Positions 8,803 through 17,913 of a stretch of DNA of 39,753 nt are shown here, one piece after another. The notes beneath the pieces are model-generated. The model did not search any database. It was given only the letters and a program-made list of their open reading frames with translations, and was not told where the DNA came from. Positions within the stretch are counted from its first letter, which is position 1; every line of letters begins with the position of its first letter. The stretch is from Chryseobacterium gleum (GTDB lineage: Bacteria > Bacteroidota > Bacteroidia > Flavobacteriales_C > GCA-002722245), in the NCBI GenBank assembly GCA_945871895.1, contig CAMBXP010000016.1, forward strand, positions 1 to 39,753, read 5' to 3'. The translations under genes were made by a program, and so were the position numbers.

Positions 8803-9733
8803 AATAAAATTATAGAAACTTTTGTTAAAGTTGATGACTTTTGTAATGAATTTGCAAACGAGTTCTAAAGAATAGAGAAAAAGGAACTTGGTAACGGGAA
8901 GCAAAAAAGAAATCGCCCCGCATCATTAACTGATTCGGAGATAATCACGCTTCTGATTACTTTTCCTGGAGGACAGTTCAGAAACTTCAAACATTTTTAC
9001 ACCAATTTTATTTGTTCTCATTTTAAGTCTGACTTTCCAGGACTCCTATCCTATAATCGTTTCATTGAATTGAGTCATCGCAGTGCCATCGCTTTTATGT
9101 TGTTTATTCACCACTGATGCAAAGGCGAATGTACCGGAATCACCTTCATTGACTCCTCTGTTCGTAGGGTTTGTCACAACAAAAGAATCAAGATAAATAA
9201 GGTGTTCAAGGGTGTTGCCGAATTTGGGAAATCAACCATGGGTTGGTTTTTTTGGATTTAAATAGCATCTGATTATTAACGATAAAGGAGAAATACTTTC
9301 CTTTTATTTGACCAAAGGAAATGTGGGCGACAGGGATTCAAAAGCAATTACAAAAATGACTAAGGATTTATTCGGAAAACTATTTGGAGATAAAGGCTAT
9401 ATCTTTAAAGTATTAAGTGATTAATTGTTTGGAAATGGCATTCAATTAATCACTAGGGTACTCAGAAACATGAAGTCAAAGGCTTTAAGCAACGAAGAAA
9501 AAATTCTGCTTATAAAGCATTCGGTTATTGAAACTGTAAATGACTAATTAAAAAATATTTGTCAGGTTGAACACACACGACACAGATCAATCAGCGGATT
9601 TTTACTCAATATTATGGGAGCTATTGCCGCATACTCGTTCTTCCCTAAAGAACCTTCCATAACCCGCATTTTTATTGAAAAGAATCTTCTCCTTTTAGAT
9701 GCCTTTAACAAACAATTGAAGCTCGTGACTTAA
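8803..9733 (+). mobile_element. decayed IS982-family transposase remnant
   Basis: Conceptual translation gives an IS982-type DDE transposase: IIETFVKVDDFCNEF at the start, FIDSS with the first Asp, then VCHNKRIKINKVFKG, GKSTMGWF, GDKGY with the second Asp, and VIETVND with the Glu. It is broken by stop codons after NEF (near 8866), after FIHH (near 9115), after GFK, after VLSD, and after ETVND, and by a frameshift at the T run near 9250. It cannot be functional. Its left end appears deleted: it joins directly to the truncated membrane-protein gene, and no matching terminal inverted repeat was found there. It fills most of the gap 8816-9833. Confidence 0.9.
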
Positions 9734-9736
9734 ACC

Positions 9737-9802
9737 GAACTCAGGTTAACAGCAAAAAAAGTTGAACAATTAAACGATTTGTTGGATAAATTGAGAGATT
9801 AA
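9737..9802 (+). pseudogene. 3' remnant of a MarR-family gene
   Basis: The reading frame ending at the TAA at 9800-9802 encodes ELRLTAKKVEQLNDLLDKLRD. It matches the C-terminus of the intact MarR protein ending at 4704 (LSVKEAEMLNDLLDKLRG): 12 of the last 18 residues are identical. No other part of a MarR gene precedes it; it abuts the IS982 remnant. It lies 31 bases from the stop of the convergent membrane-protein gene, mirroring the arrangement at 4704/4708. The alignment is direct observation; whether it came from duplication or from a second MarR gene is open. Confidence 0.7.
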
Positions 9803-9833
9803 GCAAAACATTTTAATGAAGCTCAACTGGCTA

Positions 9834-10802
9834 CTATTTATCAAGACTATATTTATCTAAGGAAAACCCAACTAAACACAGATAAAGAGGCAGAATGCCA
9901 TTAATCATTCTAATCTCCACCCAAATTCCAAAAATAATAAAAAAAAAGCTCGAGACTAGTAAAATTGGAATTTGATTTCTAAGATTTACAGGTAATTCTT
10001 TGTATTTAAAATCCCATAATAAATAAACATGGAAGTATAGCGCGTACAAGATACCAGATAAAATAATTTTATAAGCAGTGAAGTTTTGCCCTGCAATGGC
10101 TGAAAATGTCATTTCGGCTTCAGTTTCTCCGCATATTTTTCTTATTAACATGAATGTGCCCAAGGCTAAAATAACACAACATATTTCAAAAACGGAAGAG
10201 AATATAAGTTTAGGTTTTTTAACCAAAGAAATCCAATTGTGTTTGGCTAGCATAGGCGCAACAGATAAAAATATTCCAGTTTCTCTATTTAGAATTGACA
10301 GTAGAAGTACAATTAAAAAAGGTATTCTTTTTTTCTGGAAAGCGAAAATGAATCCCCAGCAAAACAAGGCAGGCTCAATGATACTCCAAGGGGCAGCGTA
10401 ATGAAAAAAATGTCCTACTATTAATGAAAATCCGAATAGTAAGCACAAAACAATACTGCTTCTTTTGGAATGAAACATATAAAATAATTTGTAACACGCA
10501 ACAAAAGACAAGAAATAGCTGCTAGCCATAAGTGCAGAAAAAGTAAAATAGTAGGAGTGCTTGACACCTAAGAACATTTCATATAAACGCAATAACCACT
10601 CATTGACCCAAGTGAATAAAAGTCTATGTCTTATTGGTGCAAATATGGTGTTGCTAATAATACGCTCATGTGTAGATTTAAGTAATTCATGATGGGCTGG
10701 ATAAATGAAAATTAAAAAATTAACACTGATTATCATCGAAATGAAAAAAAGAAAGAAAAGAATCCTTTTTTCTATGTTAAATAATTTTTCCACGACTAAC
10801 AT
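9834..10802 (-). CDS. polytopic membrane protein of unknown function, last gene of the sugar operon
   Basis: 322 residues, strongly hydrophobic, with roughly eight or nine predicted membrane helices spread over the whole length and a short basic N-terminus. I recognise no family motif. The first 145 residues are paralogous to the broken gene at 8376-8802; conserved elements are YPxHxEL, RHRLLF, YKLFxxFHSK and VGHxxHYAxxWS. His, Arg and acidic residues in these loops could be functional, as in lipid-linked-sugar transferases or flippases, but that is speculation. It follows the old yellow enzyme gene by 13 bases and closes the ten-gene minus-strand operon. Confidence 0.75.
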   Translation of the reverse strand: MLVVEKLFNIEKRILFFLFFISMIISVNFLIFIYPAHHELLKSTHERIISNTIFAPIRHRLLFTWVNEWLLRLYEMFLGVKHSYYFTFSALMASSYFLSFVACYKLFYMFHSKRSSIVLCLLFGFSLIVGHFFHYAAPWSIIEPALFCWGFIFAFQKKRIPFLIVLLLSILNRETGIFLSVAPMLAKHNWISLVKKPKLIFSSVFEICCVILALGTFMLIRKICGETEAEMTFSAIAGQNFTAYKIILSGILYALYFHVYLLWDFKYKELPVNLRNQIPILLVSSFFFIIFGIWVEIRMINGILPLYLCLVGFSLDKYSLDK

Positions 10803-10815
10803 TACAAATTTATTT

Positions 10816-11862
10816 TTATACTAATTGAGAAAGTAAGTCCGGAGTTAAAGGAGTCAATTCTCTTCCGTTTTTTAGTTTTGTGACAAAATCAGGATTCGCC
10901 AATATTTGTCGACCCCAAGTAACCATGTTTAGATACCCGTCTTCAATCTCTTTTACTGCTTGTTCTGCGCTTAAAGAAGCTCCTCCCATTAGGAAATGTG
11001 ACCAAAGCGGACGAACCATTCTTATTACTCTACCAGATGTTTTGTAGTAGTCGGCACGCGCACAGCTAACGTCTAACAATCTTAATCCCATTTTATCGAA
11101 TGCAGGAATTAAGTACTCAATCATCTCTTGTAAATTAGGCCAATCAAAGTTTTCGTTGTTCATCTCTCTTGAAGGAGAAATACGCACCATTACTTTTTCT
11201 GCGCTGTATTTTTGTAAGAACAATTGTGTTAATTCTACTGCGAAACGGCAACGGTTTTCAATGCTTCCGCCGTATTGATCTGTTCTGTCGTTTACTCTTG
11301 TATCGAAGAATGAATCAGCTAAATAGCCGTGACCTAAATGTAGCTGCACGCCATCAAATCCTGCTTGAAAAGCCAAATCAGCGGCCACAATGTATTGATT
11401 GTAAATCTGTTTAATTTCTGCTGGAGTTACCGCATGAGGAACGCCGTAAGGCTTATTGTTTTGTCGGTTGATTCCTTCGGCTTGTATAGCAGAAGCACTC
11501 ACTGGAGCAACGCCACCTGTGTAATCTTCATGCGAAATTCTACCGCAATGCCACAGTTGTGAAAATACTTTAGATCCTGCTGCATGTATTGCAGCGGTAA
11601 CGTTTTTCCAGCTTTCAGCTTGAGCGTCATTGCTAATGTGTGGAACGTTGTTGTATCCGTCAGCTGATGGGTGAATTACCATACCCTCAGTTAAAATTAA
11701 AGCAACACCGTCTTGCGCTCTTCTAGCGTAATAGTCGCGAATAAGATCTGTTGCACAATGGTCTTTATCGGCAAAACCGCGAGTCATCGCGCTCATCACC
11801 ACTCTGTTTTTAAAATTTCCTGCAAGTGGAGAAGAATAAGCACTTAGTAATTTATTGCTCAT
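10816..11862 (-). CDS. old yellow enzyme family NADH:flavin oxidoreductase (ene-reductase)
   Basis: 348-residue FMN-dependent TIM-barrel enzyme of the OYE family, which reduces activated C=C bonds with NAD(P)H. Visible signatures: RVVMSAMTR near the N-terminus, ALILTEGMVIHPSADGY, VFSQLWHCGR, and the hallmark stretch LHLGHGYLADSFFDTRVNDR followed by QYGGSIENRCRF. There is no signal peptide. Its start overlaps the end of the RmlD-like gene by four bases, so it is translationally coupled to the sugar operon. Such an enzyme is unusual in a dideoxysugar cluster, and it may act on an unsaturated sugar intermediate; this is inference. Confidence 0.92.
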   Translation of the reverse strand: MSNKLLSAYSSPLAGNFKNRVVMSAMTRGFADKDHCATDLIRDYYARRAQDGVALILTEGMVIHPSADGYNNVPHISNDAQAESWKNVTAAIHAAGSKVFSQLWHCGRISHEDYTGGVAPVSASAIQAEGINRQNNKPYGVPHAVTPAEIKQIYNQYIVAADLAFQAGFDGVQLHLGHGYLADSFFDTRVNDRTDQYGGSIENRCRFAVELTQLFLQKYSAEKVMVRISPSREMNNENFDWPNLQEMIEYLIPAFDKMGLRLLDVSCARADYYKTSGRVIRMVRPLWSHFLMGGASLSAEQAVKEIEDGYLNMVTWGRQILANPDFVTKLKNGRELTPLTPDLLSQLV

Positions 11863-12791
11863 GAAAATAGGTTTTTGAAGTAAGGATTATTTAAATATTC
11901 GTGAAGACTTTCTTTCCAGCCACGCTGAAAATCTAGGTTTTCACTTTGAAGTCTTTTGTTTTGCATTACTAGTTTGCTCGGACGAGTAGCGATATCTTTT
12001 TTATTGATAGCATCCCCATCTGCCGGCACTATAGCGATATTAGAATCAACACCTAAGCCTTTGGTGACTTCTTTTGCCAATTCATAAAAAGAAGCATGAC
12101 CGTGAGCTGCCATATTGTAAATTCCGCTTTTGTTTTTTGCAATCAACACTAAACTATTGTAAGCTAAATCTAAGGTATAAGTTGGTTGCCAAACGCGGTG
12201 TCCAATCTCCTGTTGAGGTTGACCTTTTTTGATTAATCCGGCAATATGAGGAATGAATTTACCGACGAAATTTTTGTCTTTTTCTTCGCCTCCAAAAAAT
12301 CCACCCATTCTAACGATAAGGGAGTTTTGATGATTGTTCAGCAAAAGTTTTTCTGCCTCAAATTTACATTTGCCATACACAGAAAGGGGAGAAGGAGCTG
12401 TAGTTTCATCAACGATACCTTCGTTCTCTCCATAAATTAAGAACGATTGTGGATATAAAAACTTAGCATTTGATGCTTTAGCTAAGTTCATCACATTTTC
12501 AGTTCCAGTAACTTGTACATCGAAACATTCTTGTTCATGTTGTTCGCAGTAATCGGCATTTACATTGGCTGCGCAGTGAATAATAATATCGAACGAATAT
12601 TTAGTACCTAAAGCTGCAACAGCCTTAGCATCGGTAACATCAAGTTCTTGTCGCGCCAAAGAGATTAACTTGCATTTTAGCGCGTGTTGTTTTATTAAAT
12701 CGCTGAAAGCCCGACCAAGCATGCCGCCAGCACCAGTAATTAATACCGTTTTATCATTAAAAAAAGAGAGCTCTTTAGAATCGATATTCAT
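11859..12791 (-). CDS. RmlD-like NAD(P)-dependent sugar reductase (extended SDR)
   Basis: 310 residues with the Rossmann motif TGAGGMLGRAF (residues 19-29), LARQELDVTD, typical of dTDP-4-dehydrorhamnose reductase relatives, and the catalytic Tyr139/Lys143 in YGKCK. RmlD enzymes reduce a 4-keto group of a nucleotide deoxysugar. In this operon the substrate is more likely a CDP sugar made by RfbF/G/H, because the rhamnose genes rmlB and rmlC are not present. It starts 10 bases after the GT2 gene and overlaps the next gene by four bases. Confidence 0.85.
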   Translation of the reverse strand: MNIDSKELSFFNDKTVLITGAGGMLGRAFSDLIKQHALKCKLISLARQELDVTDAKAVAALGTKYSFDIIIHCAANVNADYCEQHEQECFDVQVTGTENVMNLAKASNAKFLYPQSFLIYGENEGIVDETTAPSPLSVYGKCKFEAEKLLLNNHQNSLIVRMGGFFGGEEKDKNFVGKFIPHIAGLIKKGQPQQEIGHRVWQPTYTLDLAYNSLVLIAKNKSGIYNMAAHGHASFYELAKEVTKGLGVDSNIAIVPADGDAINKKDIATRPSKLVMQNKRLQSENLDFQRGWKESLHEYLNNPYFKNLFS

Positions 12792-12801
12792 TTAGTAAAT
12801 C

Positions 12802-13740
12802 TTAAAAATTAATTCTTTCTTTTTCGATAACCATTGGTCTGTTCATGATGCGGCTGTGAATCGATAAGATATATTCACCAAGTAATCCCATGAAAAACAA
12901 TTGAACAGAAAACATGAAGAAGAGTCCGATTACCACAGGAGCAGCACCCGCCGAAAATTGATTCCAAAAAATCAATTTGAAAACGAAGTAGCTAAGTGCT
13001 ACAAGAAATGACAAAATGGATAATATGAATCCTCCTATAGTAGCGTAACGCAATGGTTTTTTTGTGTGGCTAGTTATGCCAAGCATAGCATAATCGTAGT
13101 AGCGGTAGAAGTTATTGCTGGTAATTCCTCCTTTTCTTAAAGGCTGCATGTATGGTAACTTAGCTATCTCAAAACCAATTTCGGGAATCATACCTCTCAT
13201 GTAAGGGTAAGGATCTTTCATGTCTTTTAAAATTGTCATTACCTCTCTGTCGTACAATCCGAAACCTGTGTAATTGTTGATTAACTCAACTTCGTCACTT
13301 AGTTTGTGAATCATTCTATAGTATGCTTTTCTTGCATAGTACATAATACCACCTTCCTCAGTTTCACCTTTAATACCAACAACAATTTTAAAACCGCTTT
13401 CCCATTTTTGAATGAAGTCAACCATTAAGGAAGGAGGATCTTGTAAATCACCAACCAACAATATAACGGCATCTCCAGAGGCTTGCATCAAGCCATAATA
13501 AGGAGATTTAACTTGTCCGAAATTTCTTGCGTTCGCAATTATTTTAACATTTTTATCTGTGGCAGCAATAGCCTTTAGGATAGTAAGCGTTTTGTCTTTC
13601 GAACAATTGTCGATGAATATATGTTCGTAATCGTATTGTGGAAATTTCTCTAGTTGCAATTTAACCTGCGACCAAACCTCAGTAACATTTGCTTCTTCAT
13701 TGTAGCAAGGAGTAACAATACTAATTAGTTTTTTGCTCAT
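12802..13740 (-). CDS. membrane-anchored GT2 glycosyltransferase, GtrB/polyprenyl-phosphate type
   Basis: 312 residues. The N-terminal GT-A domain shows ISIVTPCYNEEANV, FIDNCSKDKT and VGDLQDPP, the acidic metal-binding segment of bactoprenyl-phosphate glycosyltransferases such as GtrB and ArnC. Two membrane helices follow at about 230-255 and 265-295, and the polypeptide ends with a basic tail. It probably transfers the sugar made by this operon onto undecaprenyl phosphate. Spacing to the genes on both sides is 5 and 10 bases, consistent with one transcript. Confidence 0.9.
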   Translation of the reverse strand: MSKKLISIVTPCYNEEANVTEVWSQVKLQLEKFPQYDYEHIFIDNCSKDKTLTILKAIAATDKNVKIIANARNFGQVKSPYYGLMQASGDAVILLVGDLQDPPSLMVDFIQKWESGFKIVVGIKGETEEGGIMYYARKAYYRMIHKLSDEVELINNYTGFGLYDREVMTILKDMKDPYPYMRGMIPEIGFEIAKLPYMQPLRKGGITSNNFYRYYDYAMLGITSHTKKPLRYATIGGFILSILSFLVALSYFVFKLIFWNQFSAGAAPVVIGLFFMFSVQLFFMGLLGEYILSIHSRIMNRPMVIEKERINF

Positions 13741-13745
13741 GAGTT

Positions 13746-14795
13746 TTATTTCTGTTGATTCGCAAATTCAAATTTATAATATTTCACAGTTCTGTTTAAT
13801 GACTCTTCCAAACTTACATATGATGTGATATTTAGATCTTTGAGGATAGCAGAAACATCGCATATGTAGCGGCCTCTATTTTTTGATTTTTCCATTTGTA
13901 GAACTTCGATTTTGATTTTGTTATCGAAGGCTTTAGAAACGTATTGCGCAACCTCTAAAATTGAAATTTCTTCAGTTGCTCCGCCAACGTTATAAGGCAC
14001 ACAGCTTTTGCCATTTAGCAATAACTTAAAAAACCAACAAACTAGGTCAGAGGTATACAAGAATGTTCTCAATGAAGAACCATCACTTTGCATCGTTATC
14101 GTTTCATTATTCAAAGCATTTTGAATAAAATTACCAAAGGCAAATTGTGCGTCTAATGGCATGTACGGACCAACGAAGGCAAAGCATCTGGCAATTTTTA
14201 CTGGCACGTCAAATTTCTGACCGTAGTACTGACAAAGGTATTCTCCTAATCTTTTTCCTTCGCCGTAGCTGGCATTCAATTTAGAAATGTCGGGAGCGCC
14301 TCCATATGATTCTGGAATGCCTGGTAAATCGTAAGGTTGATTACCGTAAGTGGCGCCTGAGCTCATGAAAAGAAAACCTTTTACTTTCTTTTCTTTGGCC
14401 AATTCAAGTAATTTTTTTGTCCCGAAATAGCCTTTTTCTAAAATCTCTAAATCATCTGTTTTGTCCAATTTAGCCACCTCAGCTGCACCATGAATGATGT
14501 AGTCGAGAGCAACATTTGGAAAAACAAATTCAGCAACATCACTTTCGATGTATTCGAAATTAGAATGATTAAAACGTGGATGTTGGTCTAGAAATCTTTT
14601 TTTATTTCTGGTAAGCACATAAAGCTTGATGTTCAGCTTTTGCGCATCATTTAAGTATACAATAGCCTCTAAGATATTTTTACCAAAGTAGCCAGTTGCG
14701 CCAGTTATGAAAATTGATGTATTCTTTAAAACTGCAGTTTCAGCTTTTAATTGATTAGCGATGTATTGAACATCTTCAGCAAGAATAGGATTCAT
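13746..14795 (-). CDS. NAD-dependent epimerase/dehydratase (extended SDR), candidate CDP-sugar 4-reductase or epimerase
   Basis: 349 residues. Rossmann motif TGATGYFGKN at 31-40, then the SSGATYG strand with the catalytic Ser, and Tyr177/Lys181 in YGEGK. The protein is closest in style to the SDRs that follow RfbH in 3,6-dideoxyhexose pathways (abequose/paratose synthases, YerF-like reductases) and to UDP-glucuronate decarboxylase-like SDRs. It starts two bases after the rfbH stop. The position suggests it acts on the product of RfbH or of the transketolase pair; the stereochemistry cannot be read from the sequence. Confidence 0.83.
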   Translation of the reverse strand: MNPILAEDVQYIANQLKAETAVLKNTSIFITGATGYFGKNILEAIVYLNDAQKLNIKLYVLTRNKKRFLDQHPRFNHSNFEYIESDVAEFVFPNVALDYIIHGAAEVAKLDKTDDLEILEKGYFGTKKLLELAKEKKVKGFLFMSSGATYGNQPYDLPGIPESYGGAPDISKLNASYGEGKRLGEYLCQYYGQKFDVPVKIARCFAFVGPYMPLDAQFAFGNFIQNALNNETITMQSDGSSLRTFLYTSDLVCWFFKLLLNGKSCVPYNVGGATEEISILEVAQYVSKAFDNKIKIEVLQMEKSKNRGRYICDVSAILKDLNITSYVSLEESLNRTVKYYKFEFANQQK

Positions 14796-14797
14796 CT

Positions 14798-16105
14798 TTA
14801 TTGAAATAATTCGTGCATTTTATCAATCATATAATCCACCATTTCATCAGTTAACATTGGTGTAACACCAATCCAGAAGGTGTCGTGTAACACACGTTCT
14901 GCATTTTCAAAAGTGCCTATTTCAGTGTATTGAATATTCTTGAAATAAGGTTGTTTTCTAATATCACCAGCAAACAAAAGTCGAGTAGCAATTTTATTTT
15001 CGGTTAAGAAAGCAATCACTTCTTCTCTTGTTTTAACTGCTTCAGGCTGAATGGTGATTAGGAAACCAAACCAAGATGGATTAGAATCAACGGTAGCTTC
15101 GGGAAGCAGTAATTTACCAGATAAATCACTTAAACCTTTTTTTAGTTTATCGAAGTTGTATCTTCTTTTTGCTACAAATTCATCCAATTTTTCTAACTGT
15201 GCAAGTCCAAGTGCCGCTTGCATATCAGTAATCTTAAGGTTGTATCCCAAGCGAGAGTATGTGTATTTGTGGTCGTATCCTTGAGGTAGCTGACCCAACT
15301 GCCATTTGAAACGTTTTCCACATGTATCGTCTTTACCTGTTTCACACCAGCAGTCTCGGCCCCAGTCTCTAAACGACTCTAGTATTTTAGCCATTTTACT
15401 GTTCGATGTAAATACAGCTCCACCTTCACCCATGGTAACATGGTGAGCTGGGTAGAAGCTCAAGGTGCCAATGTCACCAAAAGTTCCAACGTGCTTACCT
15501 TGATAGGTGCCGCCCAAAGCATCACAGCAATCTTCAATTACCCAAAGGTTGTGTTTTTTAGCAATAGCAACTATCCTATCCACTTCGTATGGATTACCCA
15601 TAGTGTGCGCTACCATTATAGCTTTCGTTTTTGGAGTGATAGCGCTTTCAATCAAATCAACATCGATGTTATAAGTTTGTAATTCGCAATCAACAAAAAC
15701 AGGTTTTAAGCCATACAATAAAAACGGATTTATAGTTGTTGGAAAAGAAACAGGAGTAGTAATGAACTCATCACCAGGTTGAATCGCTTTAGCGCCCCAA
15801 GACGCATCTGACAATGCTGAAACAGCCAATAAATTAGCCGATGAACCAGAGTTTACAGTAAGTACTTTATTAACGCCAACATAGGAAGCTAGTTTTTTTT
15901 CAAATTCGGTATTGAATCTTCCTGTAGTAAACCACCCATCTAAAGCTGAATCAACAATGTATTGTAATTCTTTATGATCGAATACTTTTCCACTTACAGG
16001 AACAGCCGATTGGCCAGGAACAAATTCTTTTTGGGTATGTGCCAGTTTGGTGTATTTTTCTACTAAAGAAAATATTTCGCTTTTAATTGATTCTGCTTCG
16101 TTCAT
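14798..16105 (-). CDS. rfbH: CDP-4-keto-6-deoxyglucose 3-dehydrase (E1), RfbH/DdhC type
   Basis: This PMP-dependent, iron-sulfur enzyme removes the C3 hydroxyl from CDP-4-keto-6-deoxyglucose on the way to 3,6-dideoxyhexoses. The aminotransferase fold is clear, but the PLP lysine is replaced by His (His221 in SFYPAHHVTMGEGG), the signature of E1. The [2Fe-2S] ligands are all present: Cys194, Cys252, Cys254 and Cys262, in the C-x57-C-x-C-x7-C spacing. I start it at the ATG at 16105 (435 residues, normal length); an upstream start at 16141 would overlap the previous gene and add 12 atypical residues. It needs an electron-donating reductase (E3), which is not visible in this window. Confidence 0.96.
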   Translation of the reverse strand: MNEAESIKSEIFSLVEKYTKLAHTQKEFVPGQSAVPVSGKVFDHKELQYIVDSALDGWFTTGRFNTEFEKKLASYVGVNKVLTVNSGSSANLLAVSALSDASWGAKAIQPGDEFITTPVSFPTTINPFLLYGLKPVFVDCELQTYNIDVDLIESAITPKTKAIMVAHTMGNPYEVDRIVAIAKKHNLWVIEDCCDALGGTYQGKHVGTFGDIGTLSFYPAHHVTMGEGGAVFTSNSKMAKILESFRDWGRDCWCETGKDDTCGKRFKWQLGQLPQGYDHKYTYSRLGYNLKITDMQAALGLAQLEKLDEFVAKRRYNFDKLKKGLSDLSGKLLLPEATVDSNPSWFGFLITIQPEAVKTREEVIAFLTENKIATRLLFAGDIRKQPYFKNIQYTEIGTFENAERVLHDTFWIGVTPMLTDEMVDYMIDKMHELFQ

Positions 16106-16112
16106 TTTAATA

Positions 16113-17018
16113 TTAATGATTTTGTTTAAAAAAAGATTCAAGAGATGCTGTTAGTCCATCACCTGCTAAATTGTTTTCTTTCTGATGGAAATTTTGATTG
16201 CCGTACTTTCCGCTTGGATAGCCCTTTGCTGAGATAGCATGCATTTTTATGGGCGATTCAAGTTTGTTCATCAAATGGAAAGACAGTGTTTCTCTCAAGC
16301 CGCATTCCCCATAATGCTCTTCAACAGTAATGAGTTTTTTTACCAAATTGATGGAAGAAACCAACTCTTCTGGCAATTCGTGTATAGGAAAAATACTAAG
16401 TACCCAAACCTCAAGGTCGCTGAATTCAGCAGAGTTAATGATGTGTTCTACAACCGGACCAGTACCTACCACAACAGCTTTGTTGCCCGATTTAACTTTT
16501 CTCCACTGTTGAAAGGGGGCAATAGTTTCTTTGATTTTTGCTGGGTTGGTTAATCTAAGGTAATTCGGATTCTTATCTTGCGCCATTTGCGCTATCGCCT
16601 GTGGCACATCTTCATCTGAAAATGGCGAATACACTTTCATATTGGGAAGAATTCTCATGATGCCAACGTCTTCAACACCATGGTGGGTTGCGCCCATGAT
16701 ACCATAACCATAACCTCCGCCATTGCCAATGATTTTTACGGGTAAGTTATGCAAGCATACATCGTTTCTGATTTGTTCGTAAGGGCGCAGGGTAACAAAG
16801 GGGGTAATGCTGTACACCCAAGGAATAAAACCTTCGTAAGCTAAGGCGGCCGAGACAGTGACCATATTTTGTTCGGCGATACCAGCGTTTATAAAACGGT
16901 CACCCATTTTACTCTGCAAATTTTCTAATGCCTTATAACCCAAGTCACCTGTAACAAAAACCCATTCAGGATGATTGTCTGCTTGAGTGCACATGGCATC
17001 GGTAAAGCTTTTTTTCAT
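16113..17018 (-). CDS. transketolase-like C-terminal subunit (split transketolase)
   Basis: 301 residues covering the pyrimidine-binding and C-terminal domains of transketolase. The essential ThDP-activating glutamate is Glu49 in AGIAEQNM. Later segments include GATHHGVEDVGIMRILPNM and the C-terminal domain with VVVGTGPVV and LITVEEHYGECGL. It pairs with the N-terminal subunit encoded just upstream (13-base gap), so the two should form an alpha2beta2 enzyme. The genes lie between rfbG and rfbH, which points to sugar-nucleotide chemistry rather than the pentose phosphate pathway. Confidence 0.92.
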   Translation of the reverse strand: MKKSFTDAMCTQADNHPEWVFVTGDLGYKALENLQSKMGDRFINAGIAEQNMVTVSAALAYEGFIPWVYSITPFVTLRPYEQIRNDVCLHNLPVKIIGNGGGYGYGIMGATHHGVEDVGIMRILPNMKVYSPFSDEDVPQAIAQMAQDKNPNYLRLTNPAKIKETIAPFQQWRKVKSGNKAVVVGTGPVVEHIINSAEFSDLEVWVLSIFPIHELPEELVSSINLVKKLITVEEHYGECGLRETLSFHLMNKLESPIKMHAISAKGYPSGKYGNQNFHQKENNLAGDGLTASLESFFKQNH

Positions 17019-17031
17019 GGCCTTGCTATTT

Positions 17032-17835
17032 CTATTGTTTTAATAAAGGTTTTTCAATTTCGATGAGTAGTTTTTGGTATTGTTCATCGTTCATAGAATC
17101 GTAGTGGCAAGCCACTGTTCTTTCCATTTTTTCCCAACTTCTACCTTTAATTGTATTGCAAATAATTGCTACAGGTTTTGTGCTGTTCAATGTGTAAGAT
17201 TTTGCCTTTTCTAAGGCGTTGAAATCATGTCCGTCAATTTCTAACACGTCGAAACCAAAAGCTACTAATTTGTCGTCTAATGGGTCTAGTTTCATTACGT
17301 CTTCGGTGTGCCCATAACCTTGCAACTTATTTCTGTCGATCAACCAAACCACATTGGTTAGGTTGTGGTGTGCCAAAAATAAAATTGCTTCCCAAGTAGA
17401 ACCTTCATTAAGTTCTCCATCTGAAGTAATGCAAAATATTTTTTTTGATGTATTTCTTATTTTCTGCGCCAATCCCATTCCTGCCGCAAGAGACAAACCA
17501 TGTCCTAAGCTTCCCGTCGCAAAAGGTACACGCTTAATTTTGTTTACCGGCGGATGAGCAGCAAGATAGGTGTTGTTGCCATAAAAAGTAGCAATTTCAG
17601 CTTCGCTAAGAATTCCTTCTTCAGCAAGCATGGAATATAAAGCTGCAGAAGCATGCCCCTTCGAGAGAATTATTTCATCACTATCAACCATCCAGTTGAA
17701 TCTCACGAATGTAAGTATTTCGGCAACACTTAAAGAAGACCCAACATGACCAGTATTTGCATTTTTGTACATGGTGAGAAATCGCTTTTTAATATTGTAG
17801 GATTTCTGCAAGAATTCTTGATGTTGATTACTCAT
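17032..17835 (-). CDS. transketolase-like N-terminal subunit (split transketolase)
   Basis: 267 residues forming the ThDP pyrophosphate-binding half of transketolase. Motifs: GH at 29-30, KGHAS around 59-63, HPP at 94-96, GSLGHG at 108-113, the metal-binding SDGELNEGS at 138-146 and IDRNKLQ at 166-172. The usual GDG is SDG, as in other split forms. Together with the next gene it should transfer a two-carbon ketol unit. Its start is 78 bases after rfbG, the largest gap in the operon, so a minor internal promoter is possible. Confidence 0.92.
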   Translation of the reverse strand: MSNQHQEFLQKSYNIKKRFLTMYKNANTGHVGSSLSVAEILTFVRFNWMVDSDEIILSKGHASAALYSMLAEEGILSEAEIATFYGNNTYLAAHPPVNKIKRVPFATGSLGHGLSLAAGMGLAQKIRNTSKKIFCITSDGELNEGSTWEAILFLAHHNLTNVVWLIDRNKLQGYGHTEDVMKLDPLDDKLVAFGFDVLEIDGHDFNALEKAKSYTLNSTKPVAIICNTIKGRSWEKMERTVACHYDSMNDEQYQKLLIEIEKPLLKQ

Positions 17836-17913
17836 ATTCGGAACGATTCCTGTGCTGATAAATTAGTAATTTCTTTATTTGGTAGAGGGTATAAAAGTAT
17901 GAATTTAATTTAA

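Noticed and set aside
8456..8815. Open frame of 119 codons as an intact small membrane protein
   Set aside because: It begins inside a longer gene whose 5' part is in another frame and it ends by running into a transposase remnant; alignment with the paralog shows it is a fragment.
8770..8815. Left terminal inverted repeat of the IS982 remnant
   Set aside because: The sequence AACTCAGGTT near the right end (9738-9747) has no inverted match around the left junction, so complete element ends could not be defined.
16106..16141. Upstream start for rfbH
   Set aside because: It would overlap the transketolase gene and add an atypical N-terminus; the ATG at 16105 gives normal length and correct cofactor-residue numbering.
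16113..17835. Transketolase pair as housekeeping pentose phosphate enzyme
   Set aside because: Not excluded biochemically, but placement between rfbG and rfbH with operon spacing argues for a sugar-nucleotide role; whether another transketolase exists cannot be seen here.
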